DNA from: Streptomyces orinoci
GTDB taxonomy: Bacteria; Actinomycetota; Actinomycetes; Streptomycetales; Streptomycetaceae
NCBI RefSeq assembly: GCF_003121295.1
Contig: NZ_PHNC01000031.1
Location: forward strand, 1,180,439-1,244,438
Direction: 5' to 3'
DNA length: 64,000 bases
Below are positions 16,582 to 25,046 of this stretch, one piece after another; position 1 is the first letter of the stretch, and each line of letters opens with the position of its first letter. The notes under the pieces are model-generated. The model was not told where the DNA came from. It made no database searches and worked only from the letters and a program-made list of their open reading frames with translations. The position numbers and the translations under genes were made by a program.

Positions 16582-16992
16582 CGCGGCATCGGGGCCGTAC
16601 CCGGGCCCCATCTGGGGTCACTCCTGGGGCAGTTGAGGACGGTGCGCGGCAAAGCGAGGAAGCCTAGCCGCGCGCCGTTGTGTTGTGCCGGGCTTTCCGC
16701 AAATCCTGTCGCATAAACGGGATGTGACCTTTCCCACGCAACGAAGAATTGCTTCTTGGCGTGTCGTTCGGGCAGAGTCTGGGTCCTGTCAGGCCCCGCA
16801 TACGGCGGTTGCCCCCCTGGGGGCGTGTGCCACCACCAACTGAACAGCGTCGCCGTATGCCGCCCGGGTACGGGCCAGAGTCTCCAGTGACCGGCCGGTT
16901 CCGCAGTGCGGGTCCGTCCAGCGGAGAACAGCGCCAGGGGCACGATTGCGCTCGCGAGGTCACCGATGCGGGCGATGCTGGAAGGAAACCGT
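16582..16992. other. 411-bp upstream region of the transglycosylase gene
   Basis: No gene. A small inverted repeat GAAG-AATTG-CTTC lies near 16743-16756. Long leaders before cell-wall hydrolase genes in this group often carry c-di-AMP (ydaO) riboswitches, but I could not recognise that consensus here. Confidence 0.45.
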
Positions 16993-17709
16993 GTGAGCCG
17001 GATCTCGGTCCGGGGATTCGCCGTGGCATCTGCCACTGCGGTCACCGCCGTTGGCGCCGTCGCAGGTGTCGCCTCGGGTAGTGAGCAGGGTGCGACCAAC
17101 AAGGTCGAGGCCTCCGCGGCCGACACCACGGTCCTCGCGGACCTCCCCGCGGGTCACAACGCCCAGGTGCAGGCCGCTTCCCTGACGCAGCAGGCGGACA
17201 CCCAGGCAGAGGTGGCTCAGTCCACGGCCAAGAAGGACGCCGAGGAGGCCGCGCGCAAGCAGGCCGCCAAGGACGCCACGGCCAAGAAGGAAGCCGCGGA
17301 CGCCGCCAAGAAGAAGGAGGCGGAGGAGAAGGCCGCCAAGGAGCACCAGAGCGACGACAGTGTCGCCAGCCGCTCCGCCAGCCGCTCCAGCCTCGACTTC
17401 CCGGTCAAGGGCTCCTACTCGGTCGCCGACGTCCAGGCCATGGCCCGGCAGATAGTCCCCGGCGACCAGTTCCAGTGCTTCAGCAATATCGTGAACAACG
17501 AGAGCAGCTGGGACTACACGGCCACCAACGCCTCCTCCGGCGCCTATGGCCTGGTCCAGGCGCTGCCCGGTTCCAAGATGTCCTCGGTCGCCGATGACTG
17601 GCGCACCAACCCGGCCACCCAGATCAAGTGGGGCCTGAGCTACATGAACGACCGCTATGGCAGCCCCTGTGGCGCCTGGTCCTTCTGGCAGGCCAACCAG
17701 TGGTACTGA
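16993..17709 (+). CDS. Secreted lytic transglycosylase (SLT domain) with coiled-coil stalk
   Basis: A 238-residue exported wall hydrolase that should cleave peptidoglycan glycan strands. A signal peptide (residues 1-30) is followed by a Lys/Ala/Glu-rich coiled coil (about 70-118), a Ser/Arg linker and a C-terminal SLT domain (about 145-238) with catalytic Glu near 170 in IVNNESSWDYTATN and the GAYGLVQALPGSKM motif. The GTG at 16993 is chosen for GGAAGGA at 6-nt spacing; an ATG at 16975 would add six residues. A strong terminator follows. Such small SLT proteins are abundant in streptomycetes and act in hyphal growth. Confidence 0.92.
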   Translation: MSRISVRGFAVASATAVTAVGAVAGVASGSEQGATNKVEASAADTTVLADLPAGHNAQVQAASLTQQADTQAEVAQSTAKKDAEEAARKQAAKDATAKKEAADAAKKKEAEEKAAKEHQSDDSVASRSASRSSLDFPVKGSYSVADVQAMARQIVPGDQFQCFSNIVNNESSWDYTATNASSGAYGLVQALPGSKMSSVADDWRTNPATQIKWGLSYMNDRYGSPCGAWSFWQANQWY

Positions 17710-17729
17710 GCGGCGATTTGCCGTAGCCG

Positions 17730-17760
17730 AGCCCCCGGTCTTCGTCGGCCGGGGGCTTTG
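17730..17760 (+). terminator. Terminator after the transglycosylase gene
   Basis: Nine-bp arms AGCCCCCGG / CCGGGGGCT with a 10-nt loop, followed by a short TTG tail, 20 nt after the stop. Confidence 0.8.
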
Positions 17761-17825
17761 TCGTATGCCGGTGTGAAACCGATGGGACACCGGGTTTTCG
17801 TGGGGTCCGGGTAACGTCGGTGGGG

Positions 17826-17876
17826 ATGACCACGGGGACCGAGCCTGGAATGCGGCTGCGCCGCGTGCGGGGGTAG
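17826..17876 (+). CDS. Possible 16-codon upstream reading frame
   Basis: TAACGT (17812-17817) resembles a -10 box and ends 8 nt before an ATG at 17826. That ATG opens a 16-codon frame (MTTGTEPGMRLRRVRG) which stops at TAG 17874-17876, 8 nt before the transporter ATG. It may be a leaderless leader peptide that feeds ribosomes to the next start. Short frames arise by chance, so confidence is low. Confidence 0.3.
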   Translation: MTTGTEPGMRLRRVRG

Positions 17877-17884
17877 AGGGAGAA

Positions 17885-19369
17885 ATGTCCAGATTGCCAC
17901 AATGGCTCGGCGATGTGGGGTCGGGTCTGACGCGGCTTGCCCAGCGGCTGGAGGAGCGCAAGGCGAAGACCGATGCCACGGGGGGGCTCGCGGGGCCCGT
18001 TCCCGCCCCCGTGCCGGTTCCGGCCCCGGTTACGACGCCGGCTCCCACGGCCGACGGGGCCGGGGCGGGCACCGTGCCGGGTGTGGGTGTGGGGCCGGAC
18101 CCGGATGCCGGGTTCGGCTCTGATGCCGAGCGTGGTGCGGGTGCGGGTGCGGGTGCGGGTGCAGGTTCTGGTGCTGGTGTCGTGGCCGGGGCGGATGGCG
18201 AGTCCGCTGGCGGTGTTGTGGCCGGGGCGGAGGCGGTGCTCGCCGGGGACCCGGCAGCGGAGCCGGTGACCGCCGGGCCGGTCGTCGCCAAGCCGTCGGC
18301 GCTCCGGCCCGATCCGGTGGCCGCCGTTCCCTGGGGCGTGCGGGTGGCCGCCGAGGTGGCCTGGCGGTTCCTGGTGCTGGCCTTCACACTCTGGGTGCTG
18401 ATGCAGGTGATCAGCGCGGTGCGGCTGGTGGTGATGTCCTTTGTGGCCGGCCTGCTGATCACCGCACTGCTGCAGCCCACCGTCGCCCGGCTGAAGGCCC
18501 GGGGCGTGCCCCGCGGGCTGGCCACGGCGCTGACCTTTATCTCCGGCTTTGTGGTGATGGGGCTGGTGGGCTGGTTTGTGGTCTGGCAGGTGATGGAGAA
18601 CGCCGACGATCTCTCGCAGCAGATCCAGGACGGTCTGGCCAACCTCAAGGAATGGCTGCGCACCAGCCCGTTCCATGTCACCCAGGATCAGATCAACCAC
18701 ATCGCCGACAACCTCAGCAATGCCATCGGCTCCAACACCAGGGAGCTGACCTCGGCGGGGATAGAGGGTGTCCAGGTCATCTTCGAGGTGCTCACCGGCG
18801 TCCTGCTGGCGATGTTCTCCACCCTCTTCCTGCTCTATGACGGCCCCAGGATCTGGGGCTGGCTGCTGAAGCTGGTGCCCAGCGCCGCCCGGGAAGGGGT
18901 GGCCGGGGCCGGTCCGCGGGCCTGGGCCACGCTGACCGCGTATGTGCGCGGGACGGTGATAGTGGCCATGATCGACGCGGTGTGCATCGGGGTCGGGCTG
19001 TACTTCCTCAAGGTGCCGATGGCGGTGCCGCTGGCCGTGTTCATCTTCCTCTTCGCCTTTATCCCGCTGGTCGGCGCGGTGGCGTCCGGGGCGCTGGCGG
19101 TGGTGGTGGCCCTGGTCTCGCACGGGGTGTTCACCGCGACCATGGTGCTGATCGTGGTGCTGGCGGTGCAGCAGATCGAGGGCCATGTGCTCCAGCCGTT
19201 CATCCTGGGGCGGGCGGTGCGGGTGCATCCGCTGGCGGTGGTGCTGTCGGTCGCGGCGGGGGGGATGGTTGCCGGGATCGGGGGAGCGGTGGTGGCGGTT
19301 CCGCTGGTGGCGGTGACGAATACGGTGGTCGGGTATTTGCGGGCCTATGCGAAGGAAGGTTCCGCCTGA
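17885..19369 (+). CDS. AI-2E family transporter (YdiK/TqsA-like permease)
   Basis: A 494-residue polytopic membrane protein. After a short start, residues about 35-145 are an Ala/Pro/Gly/Asp-rich, presumably cytoplasmic, disordered region containing a (GAG)n run encoded by a GGTGCG repeat. Residues 150-490 form the AI-2E transporter domain with about eight helices and family motifs (LLITALLQPTVARLKARGVPR, VHPLAVVLSVAAGGMVAGIGGA). Members export or exchange small solutes; the name does not prove autoinducer transport. The ATG at 17885 follows GAGGGAG. The long low-complexity tail at the N-terminus is unusual for the family. Confidence 0.88.
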   Translation: MSRLPQWLGDVGSGLTRLAQRLEERKAKTDATGGLAGPVPAPVPVPAPVTTPAPTADGAGAGTVPGVGVGPDPDAGFGSDAERGAGAGAGAGAGSGAGVVAGADGESAGGVVAGAEAVLAGDPAAEPVTAGPVVAKPSALRPDPVAAVPWGVRVAAEVAWRFLVLAFTLWVLMQVISAVRLVVMSFVAGLLITALLQPTVARLKARGVPRGLATALTFISGFVVMGLVGWFVVWQVMENADDLSQQIQDGLANLKEWLRTSPFHVTQDQINHIADNLSNAIGSNTRELTSAGIEGVQVIFEVLTGVLLAMFSTLFLLYDGPRIWGWLLKLVPSAAREGVAGAGPRAWATLTAYVRGTVIVAMIDAVCIGVGLYFLKVPMAVPLAVFIFLFAFIPLVGAVASGALAVVVALVSHGVFTATMVLIVVLAVQQIEGHVLQPFILGRAVRVHPLAVVLSVAAGGMVAGIGGAVVAVPLVAVTNTVVGYLRAYAKEGSA

Positions 19370-19652
19370 GGGGTCGCTGCCGGGGGCGGTGCTGTTGCCG
19401 GGTGCGGCTCCGTTCCCGCCTGCGGCTCCGTTCCCGCCTGCGGCGGGCTTCACCCCGCCCACGCGCCACCCGTGGACCTTGTCCGGGTGGGCTGGACTCG
19501 CCAGGGGGTGGTCACCCGCCGTCGGCGGCTGACGGCCGACGGGCGCCGACGGGGCTCAGCCCGCGAAGGAAAGCGCCACCCTGACGGGGGAGTAACGGGT
19601 GGTGCGTGGGTGGGGGACACCCGCCGAAGGCGGCAACGGCGCCGCACACGCC
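19370..19652. other. Intergenic stretch with an 18-bp direct repeat
   Basis: TGCGGCTCCGTTCCCGCC occurs twice in tandem at 19403-19438, followed by a partial third. The remainder has short GC-rich inverted repeats but no gene. Confidence 0.6.
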
Positions 19653-19692
19653 AAGGGGCCCGCTGACCGGAAAATCGGTCAACGGGCCCCTT
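19653..19692. terminator. Bidirectional terminator between AI-2E and ahpD genes
   Basis: Arms of 17 nt with one mismatch (AAGGGGCCCG and TGACCG paired with CGGTCA and CGGGCCCCTT) close a 6-nt GAAAAT loop. The flanking AA and TT serve both strands between convergent genes. Confidence 0.85.
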
Positions 19693-19717
19693 CTGAACCA
19701 GCGCGGTAGCGTCCGCA

Positions 19718-20251
19718 CTACGCGCCCAGCGCGGCCTCCGCGTCCAGGGTGGCGGCAACCGCCTGCAGGACGGCGGCGATCTTGAACGCCTCCTGGATCG
19801 TCTCGCGGCTCACCCCGGCCTTGCGGAGCACCTGCTCATGCGAGTCCAGGCACATGCCACAGCCGTTGATGGCCGAGACGGCCAGCGACCACAGCTCGAA
19901 GTCGACCTTCTCCACACCCGGGTTGCCGATGACGTTCATCCGCAGACCGGCACGCAGGGTGCCGTACTCCGGGTCCGACAGCAGGTGCCGGGTGCGGTAG
20001 TAGACGTTGTTCATCGCCATGATCGCGGCAGCGGCCTTGGCGGCGGTGTACGCCTCCGGGGAGAGGTTCGCCTTCGCCTCGGGCTCCAGCTCGCGCAGCA
20101 CAATCGGCGAACGGGACGCGATCGCGCAGGCCAGCACGGTGCCCCAGAGCTGCTGCTGGGGCAGCTCCGAGTTGCCGATCACCGAACCGAGGTTCAGCTT
20201 CAGATCCTTGGCGTAGTCCGGTATGGCGGACTTCAGCTCGTCGAGGGCCAT
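19718..20251 (-). CDS. ahpD: Alkyl hydroperoxidase AhpD
   Basis: A 177-residue carboxymuconolactone-decarboxylase-fold enzyme that reduces AhpC and itself has peroxidase activity, as in mycobacteria. The catalytic CxxC is at residues 131-134 in NGCGMCLDSHE with the proton-relay His at 138. The start ATG at 20251 lies 6 bp after the ahpC stop, so it is the second gene of an ahpCD operon under OxyR. Length is exactly that of known AhpD proteins. Confidence 0.95.
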   Translation of the reverse strand: MALDELKSAIPDYAKDLKLNLGSVIGNSELPQQQLWGTVLACAIASRSPIVLRELEPEAKANLSPEAYTAAKAAAAIMAMNNVYYRTRHLLSDPEYGTLRAGLRMNVIGNPGVEKVDFELWSLAVSAINGCGMCLDSHEQVLRKAGVSRETIQEAFKIAAVLQAVAATLDAEAALGA

Positions 20252-20257
20252 GGTGGA

Positions 20258-20809
20258 TCAGCTCGCGAGCAGGGCGGCGGCGTCGAGGGTGTCCTCGCCC
20301 TTGTTCCAGTTGCAGGGGCACAGCTCGTCGGTCTGCAGGGCGTCGAGGACCCGCAGGACCTCCTTGGGGTTACGGCCGACGGAGCCGGCGGTCACCATGA
20401 CGAACTGGATCTCGTTGTTGGGGTCCACGATGAAGACGGCACGCTGGGCGTAGCCGTCCTCGCCCTCGACGCCACAGGCCGCCATCAGCTCGTGCTTGGC
20501 GTCGGCCAGCATCGGGAAGGGCAGGTCACGCAGGTCGGCGTGGTCCTTGCGCCAGGCGTGGTGGACGAACTCCGAGTCGCCGGAGACACCGAGGATCTGG
20601 GCGTCACGGTCGGCGAACTCGTCGTTCAGCTTGCCGAACGCGGCGATCTCGGTCGGGCAGACGAAGGTGAAGTCCTTCGGCCAGAAGAACACCACGCGCC
20701 ACTTGCCCTCGTAGGACTTGTGGTCGATCTGCTGGAACTCCTTGCCGGCCTCCAGCGAGACGCAGGCGGTCAGGTCGAACTCGGGGAACTTGTCACCGAC
20801 AGTGAGCAC
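20258..20809 (-). CDS. ahpC: Alkyl hydroperoxide reductase AhpC (2-Cys peroxiredoxin)
   Basis: A 183-residue peroxiredoxin reducing H2O2 and organic peroxides in the cytosol. The peroxidatic Cys51 lies in FTFVCPTEI; C-terminal Cys residues in ELCPCNWNKG provide the resolving thiol in this actinobacterial subclass. The GTG at 20809 follows AAGGAG. The gene is divergent from oxyR across a 129-bp region with a candidate OxyR site. Confidence 0.96.
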   Translation of the reverse strand: MLTVGDKFPEFDLTACVSLEAGKEFQQIDHKSYEGKWRVVFFWPKDFTFVCPTEIAAFGKLNDEFADRDAQILGVSGDSEFVHHAWRKDHADLRDLPFPMLADAKHELMAACGVEGEDGYAQRAVFIVDPNNEIQFVMVTAGSVGRNPKEVLRVLDALQTDELCPCNWNKGEDTLDAAALLAS

Positions 20810-20890
20810 GCGCTCTCCTTGAGACGAGGTTGTCCCACTCGCGGGACTTCCTGGGGTTGGACGGCTCCCACACTGCCACAGGAGGCATTG

Positions 20891-20907
20891 ATAGCGGAAA
20901 TAGCTAT
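20891..20907. promoter_or_regulatory. Candidate OxyR operator in the ahpC-oxyR divergent region
   Basis: ATAGC-N7-GCTAT is a LysR-type dyad centred 90 bp upstream of ahpC and 40 bp upstream of oxyR. Its position fits activation of ahpC and autoregulation of oxyR. Binding is inferred from layout. Confidence 0.6.
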
Positions 20908-20938
20908 GCTGAGTGAACTTGATTGGAGTTGGTTATCG

Positions 20939-21913
20939 ATGGTGTCACCCATAGGCTCCGGCCCCCAGCCCGCGTCCGCCGGCCGTGCCCGCCAGCCCAG
21001 TCTGGCCCAGCTCAGGGCGTTCGTCGCGGTGGCCGAGCATCTGCACTTCCGGGACGCGGCCGCCTCGATCTCCATGAGCCAGCCCGCGCTCTCCGGCGCG
21101 GTGGCCGCCCTGGAGGAGGCGCTCGACGTTCAGCTCTTCGAGCGTACGACGCGGAAGGTGCTGCTCAGCCCGGCGGGTGAGCGGCTGGCCACGCGGGCCC
21201 GTACGGTGCTGGAGGCGATGGGGGACTTCCTGGAGGAGGCCGAGGCGGCCCGCGCGCCCTTCACCGGAGTGCTGCGCCTGGGGGTGATCCCCACGGTGGC
21301 GCCCTATCTGCTGCCCACCGTGCTGCGCCTGGTCCATGACCGCTACCCGGCCCTGGACCTCCAGGTGTACGAGGAGCAGACCTCCTCGCTGCTGGACGGT
21401 CTCACCCATGGCCGGCTGGACCTGCTGCTGCTGGCGGTGCCGCTGGGGGTGCCGGGCGTCACCGAACTCCCGCTGTTCGACGAGGACTTTGTGCTGGTCA
21501 TGCCCTGCGACCACTGGCTGGCCGGACGGGATGACATCCCGCGCAGCGCGCTGCGCGAGCTGGATCTGCTGCTGCTGGACGAGGGGCACTGTCTGCGCGA
21601 CCAGACCCTGGACGTCTGCCGGGAGGCCGGACGGGCGCCGGGCACCCCGGAGACCACCAGCGCGGCCGGACTGTCCACCCTGGTGCAACTGGTGGGCGGC
21701 GGCATGGGGGTGACGCTGCTGCCGCGTACCGCGGTACGGGTGGAGACCGGCCGTAGCGACCGGCTGGCCACCGGCAGCTTCGCCGACCCGGCGCCCTCCC
21801 GGCGGATCGCCCTGGCGATGCGGTCGGGGGCGGCCCGGCAGGGGGAGTTCGAGGAGTTCGCGGAGGCGCTGCGGGGGGCGGTGGGCAAGTTGCCGGTGCG
21901 GGTGGTGCGTTGA
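20939..21913 (+). CDS. oxyR: Peroxide-sensing LysR regulator OxyR
   Basis: A 324-residue LysR-family activator. The winged HTH (about residues 20-80) reads LAQLRAFVAVAEHLHFRDAA and SMSQPALSGAVAALEE. The redox pair of Cys218 and Cys227 sits in GHCLRDQTLDVC, matching the Cys199/Cys208 spacing of E. coli OxyR, which forms a disulfide on H2O2 exposure. The ATG at 20939 is chosen; the ATG at 20906 would place the start inside the palindrome. Divergent ahpCD is the expected target, as shown for S. coelicolor. Confidence 0.95.
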   Translation: MVSPIGSGPQPASAGRARQPSLAQLRAFVAVAEHLHFRDAAASISMSQPALSGAVAALEEALDVQLFERTTRKVLLSPAGERLATRARTVLEAMGDFLEEAEAARAPFTGVLRLGVIPTVAPYLLPTVLRLVHDRYPALDLQVYEEQTSSLLDGLTHGRLDLLLLAVPLGVPGVTELPLFDEDFVLVMPCDHWLAGRDDIPRSALRELDLLLLDEGHCLRDQTLDVCREAGRAPGTPETTSAAGLSTLVQLVGGGMGVTLLPRTAVRVETGRSDRLATGSFADPAPSRRIALAMRSGAARQGEFEEFAEALRGAVGKLPVRVVR

Positions 21914-21922
21914 GCGGCGAGG

Positions 21923-22528
21923 TCAGCCGCGGCGGCCGGCGCGCTTGAGGATTTCCGCCACGTCCAGGTCGATCTCCGCGCCGATGGAATCGGGGAGTTG
22001 GGCCCGCTCGCCCGGCTCATAGGTGCGGTGGTCGCGGTATTCGTTGGCGTATGGGTCGGTCAGGATGTGCAAGCGCTGTTTCTTGCGATCGACGATGACA
22101 TAGACGGGGATCTTGGCGATCGCGTAGGCGGCGACCTTGGTTCGCAGGTCCTGGAGGTAGTTGGTCGAGGTGACTTCGAGCACCAAGCGGAAGACGGCCG
22201 GGTCGTAGAGGTTCTTCTCGATGTGATGGTCGTCGATGTCCGCGTCCACCACGGCAAGATCCGGGACGGCGAACTCATAGGGCCCGTCCGGGAGCCACAG
22301 GCCCACACCCTGAAGGACCTCGGTCTCCCCGGTGTGCGCTGCCAGGAAAGCGACGGTGAGGTCGGTCAACGACCTCGCATGGCGGCTGTCGGGCGGTGGT
22401 GTCACGACGATCTGTCCCCCCAGGACCTCGACGCGGTGGCCGGGAAGCTGCTCGGCGAGCTTCATGGCCTCCTCAAGCAGGTTCGGCTCGTCGTGATCGC
22501 AGGGGTACTCAACAGCTGCGGCGGACAT
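21923..22528 (-). CDS. Uma2 family (PD-(D/E)XK-like) endonuclease
   Basis: A 201-residue Uma2/DUF820 protein. The family adopts a restriction-endonuclease fold and is highly amplified in streptomycetes and cyanobacteria; its biological role is not settled. The core is visible: RVEVLGGQIVVTPPPDSRH, then VPDLAVVDADID with the active-site Asp, LVLEVTSTNYLQDLRTKVAAY with Glu and Lys, and PVYVIVDRKKQ. The ATG at 22528 follows AGGAGG. It stands alone on the minus strand and converges with oxyR at 9-bp distance. Confidence 0.9.
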   Translation of the reverse strand: MSAAAVEYPCDHDEPNLLEEAMKLAEQLPGHRVEVLGGQIVVTPPPDSRHARSLTDLTVAFLAAHTGETEVLQGVGLWLPDGPYEFAVPDLAVVDADIDDHHIEKNLYDPAVFRLVLEVTSTNYLQDLRTKVAAYAIAKIPVYVIVDRKKQRLHILTDPYANEYRDHRTYEPGERAQLPDSIGAEIDLDVAEILKRAGRRG

Positions 22529-22685
22529 GGTGTGCCTCCTGACGGCCGGTGTCGAGACCATCATGGTAGGGCGCGGCGCCCGCCTGCCGCCCGTGTGCGT
22601 ACGTTCACTCGTAAGTGGGTTCGGGCCTGCCCGGCCCGCCATGGGGCCCGGTCCGCGGGGGCCGTCGCGGGCCGGGCCCGGGTCG

Positions 22686-25046
22686 TCATTCCGTCCGCAG
22701 CCCGTCCGGCCGCATCATCCGCAGCAGCGGCGGCAGGCTGAGCAGTGTGACCAGGGCGATCACCGCCGTGCCCGCGGCCGTCATGGGGGTGAAGGCCCAC
22801 CAGTCGGTCACCGGGCGGCCGACCAGGCGGAGCATGGTCCAGCCCAGGGCGAGGCCGCCGGCCACCGCCACCGCCATGCCCAGCGCCACCGGGATAGCGG
22901 TCTGCCAGAGCACCGACCAGGCAAGGGTGCGGCGGCGGGTGCCAAAGGCGACCAGTACGGACAACAGGCGCTTCCGCTCCCGCAGTTGCTCCAGGGTGCC
23001 GATCAGCAGGCCGGCGCCGATCAGGGCCAGGGTGAGCACGGAGCCGATCAGCAAGGAGCGTTCGATGGCGGCGTAGTTCTTGTCCTTCCGTACGCCGCCC
23101 AGCCGCCAGATGCGCATGGTGGGGTCGATATGGGCGCCGGTGTTGCGCACCCGCTCGATGGCGTCGGCGTCCCCCGGCACGGTCTTGACCGCCACCTGCG
23201 TCTCCACGTCCGGGATGGCCGCGGTGTTGATGGCGGACGGGGTGACCAGGACGCCGTGGTGGTGTTCACCGGTGGGGTCGGGGCGGGCGGTGACCAGGTG
23301 TGCGCCCCTGGGGACGGTCCAGCGGTAGTCGGTCTTCCCGGTCCCGGCCGTGAAGGAGGAGACCGTCAGCTTGTCGCCGGGGCCGAGCTTGCCCCGGGTG
23401 CGGGGCTGGTCCGGGGAGTCGGCGACAAAGGAGTCGCCGTCCCGGCAGGAGGTGATGGTGGCCAGTGAGCGCAGGGTGCCGCAGTCGGCGATGACGATCT
23501 CGCCGGTGTAGTCGGCGCCCTCCTTGTTGGCGTACTGCCGGACGAAGCTGATCGCTCCCTGGACGCCGGGGGTGGCCCTGAACCGGCTGGTGATCTCCTG
23601 GAGCCGGGAAGCGGAGGCCAGCTGGGCGCTGCCCGCCATCTGGGAGTGGGTGGGGTTGCCGGCGTCCTTCTCATAGTCGCCGCGGGCCGCCGCGAACAGC
23701 ATCTGGACGGCGATCGCGCCGGCCACCGCCACCGCGATGCCGCTCACCGCCCGGGCCGCCGGGCCACTGCTCAACTGGAGCCTGCGGACCGCCAGTTGCC
23801 AGGATGGCGAGCCGCCGCGGAACCGGGCGACCACGCTCTCCACCAGCCAGGGGAGCACCGCGGTGACGCCGATCAGCAGCAGCACCGCGCCCCCGCCCAC
23901 CTGATAGGTGCTGACCGGGTCGCCGGCGTCGCCGGTCGCCTTGCCGAAGGCCGGCACCAGCAGGGCCAGGCCGGCGGCGGGGAACAGCAGGCGCCACCAC
24001 AGCCGGCGCCGGGGCGGGCGGGCGCTCCTGATCACGCCCAGCGGCTCGATGGCGATGCCGCGCAGCGCGAACAGGGCGACCAGCACGGCACAGGCCGGCA
24101 CCGCCAGCGCGATCAGGGCCACCAGCGGGAGGCCGGGACGGAGGTCGCCGGGGAAGACGCTGGCGTCCTGGATGGTGACCTGTGAGGCCAGTTCCCGCAG
24201 TCCCAGGAAGAGGGCGCTGCCCACGGCCAGTCCCAGCACCGAGGCGGCCAGTGCCTCACCGGCCGCCATCCGGCGGATCATGGACCGGTCACAGCCCATC
24301 AGCCGTAGCGCGGCCAGCCTGCGGTCCCGGCGTTCGCCGCCGAAGCGCACCGAGGTGGCGATGAACACCGCCACCGGCATCAGCAGCACCACGCCGACCA
24401 TGATGGCCAGCACCATCAGCTCCGGAGTGAGCGGATCCCCGGGCTGTACTTCGCCGAAGTGGTCGGTGCGGGTGGCGGACCGGTCGTCGAGCCGGTCGCT
24501 TCCGGCGTAGAAATACAGCTCATTGGGACCGATCAGGCCCTGGTCGCCGATGGTGCCGATGACGCGGTCGGGGTAGCGCTCGCGTAGCAGCCTGCCCTCG
24601 GCGGAGTCCATCAGCCGGGCCATCGCGGGCGAGACCACCATCTCGCCGGGGCCGGGGAGGCTCTTCAGGCCGGGCGGTACGGGCGCCTGGGGGCCGTCCG
24701 GCCGCAGCAGCGCGCCATGCACCGGCTTGTCCCGGTACTCGTCGAAGACATGCCGCAGCAGCAGGGTCCGGCTGCCCGGGGCGGGTGTGGCGGACGGGGC
24801 GGACGGGGTCTCACCGGCCGCACGGGCGGCCTCCCGCTGGTGCCGGGCGTCCAGCATGTGCGGCACCGAGGCGGCGCCCATCAGCAGGGCCACGCCCAGG
24901 CCCACGCCCAGTGCGGTGAAGACGGCGCGCAGCCGGCTCTCGCGGCCACCGGTGACGGCGAAGCGGGCGCCCAGGAGGAGGTCGCGCAGCCAGGCGGCGG
25001 GGCCGGAGGGGCCGGTGGGGTGGGTGGTGTCCCGGTCGCCGCTCAT
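22686..25046 (-). CDS. FtsX-like ABC transporter permease
   Basis: A 786-residue fused permease of the MacB/FtsX kind. One membrane segment is near residues 38-58, followed by an extracellular domain (about 75-205). Two groups of membrane helices (about 210-380 and 390-460) follow, then a second extracellular domain (about 465-640) and a final group of four helices (about 645-780). The start overlaps the ATPase stop (ATGA), so both are made together. With the ATPase and PadR regulator it forms a three-gene exporter operon, probably for a lipid, peptide or antibiotic; substrate unknown. Confidence 0.9.
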   Translation of the reverse strand: MSGDRDTTHPTGPSGPAAWLRDLLLGARFAVTGGRESRLRAVFTALGVGLGVALLMGAASVPHMLDARHQREAARAAGETPSAPSATPAPGSRTLLLRHVFDEYRDKPVHGALLRPDGPQAPVPPGLKSLPGPGEMVVSPAMARLMDSAEGRLLRERYPDRVIGTIGDQGLIGPNELYFYAGSDRLDDRSATRTDHFGEVQPGDPLTPELMVLAIMVGVVLLMPVAVFIATSVRFGGERRDRRLAALRLMGCDRSMIRRMAAGEALAASVLGLAVGSALFLGLRELASQVTIQDASVFPGDLRPGLPLVALIALAVPACAVLVALFALRGIAIEPLGVIRSARPPRRRLWWRLLFPAAGLALLVPAFGKATGDAGDPVSTYQVGGGAVLLLIGVTAVLPWLVESVVARFRGGSPSWQLAVRRLQLSSGPAARAVSGIAVAVAGAIAVQMLFAAARGDYEKDAGNPTHSQMAGSAQLASASRLQEITSRFRATPGVQGAISFVRQYANKEGADYTGEIVIADCGTLRSLATITSCRDGDSFVADSPDQPRTRGKLGPGDKLTVSSFTAGTGKTDYRWTVPRGAHLVTARPDPTGEHHHGVLVTPSAINTAAIPDVETQVAVKTVPGDADAIERVRNTGAHIDPTMRIWRLGGVRKDKNYAAIERSLLIGSVLTLALIGAGLLIGTLEQLRERKRLLSVLVAFGTRRRTLAWSVLWQTAIPVALGMAVAVAGGLALGWTMLRLVGRPVTDWWAFTPMTAAGTAVIALVTLLSLPPLLRMMRPDGLRTE

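Noticed and set aside
16582..16992. c-di-AMP (ydaO) riboswitch before the transglycosylase gene
   Set aside because: The family often has one, but I could not find its conserved segments. A covariance search would decide.
20906..20938. Upstream ATG as the oxyR start
   Set aside because: It lies inside the candidate operator and lacks a ribosome-binding site; the ATG at 20939 fits the family start better.
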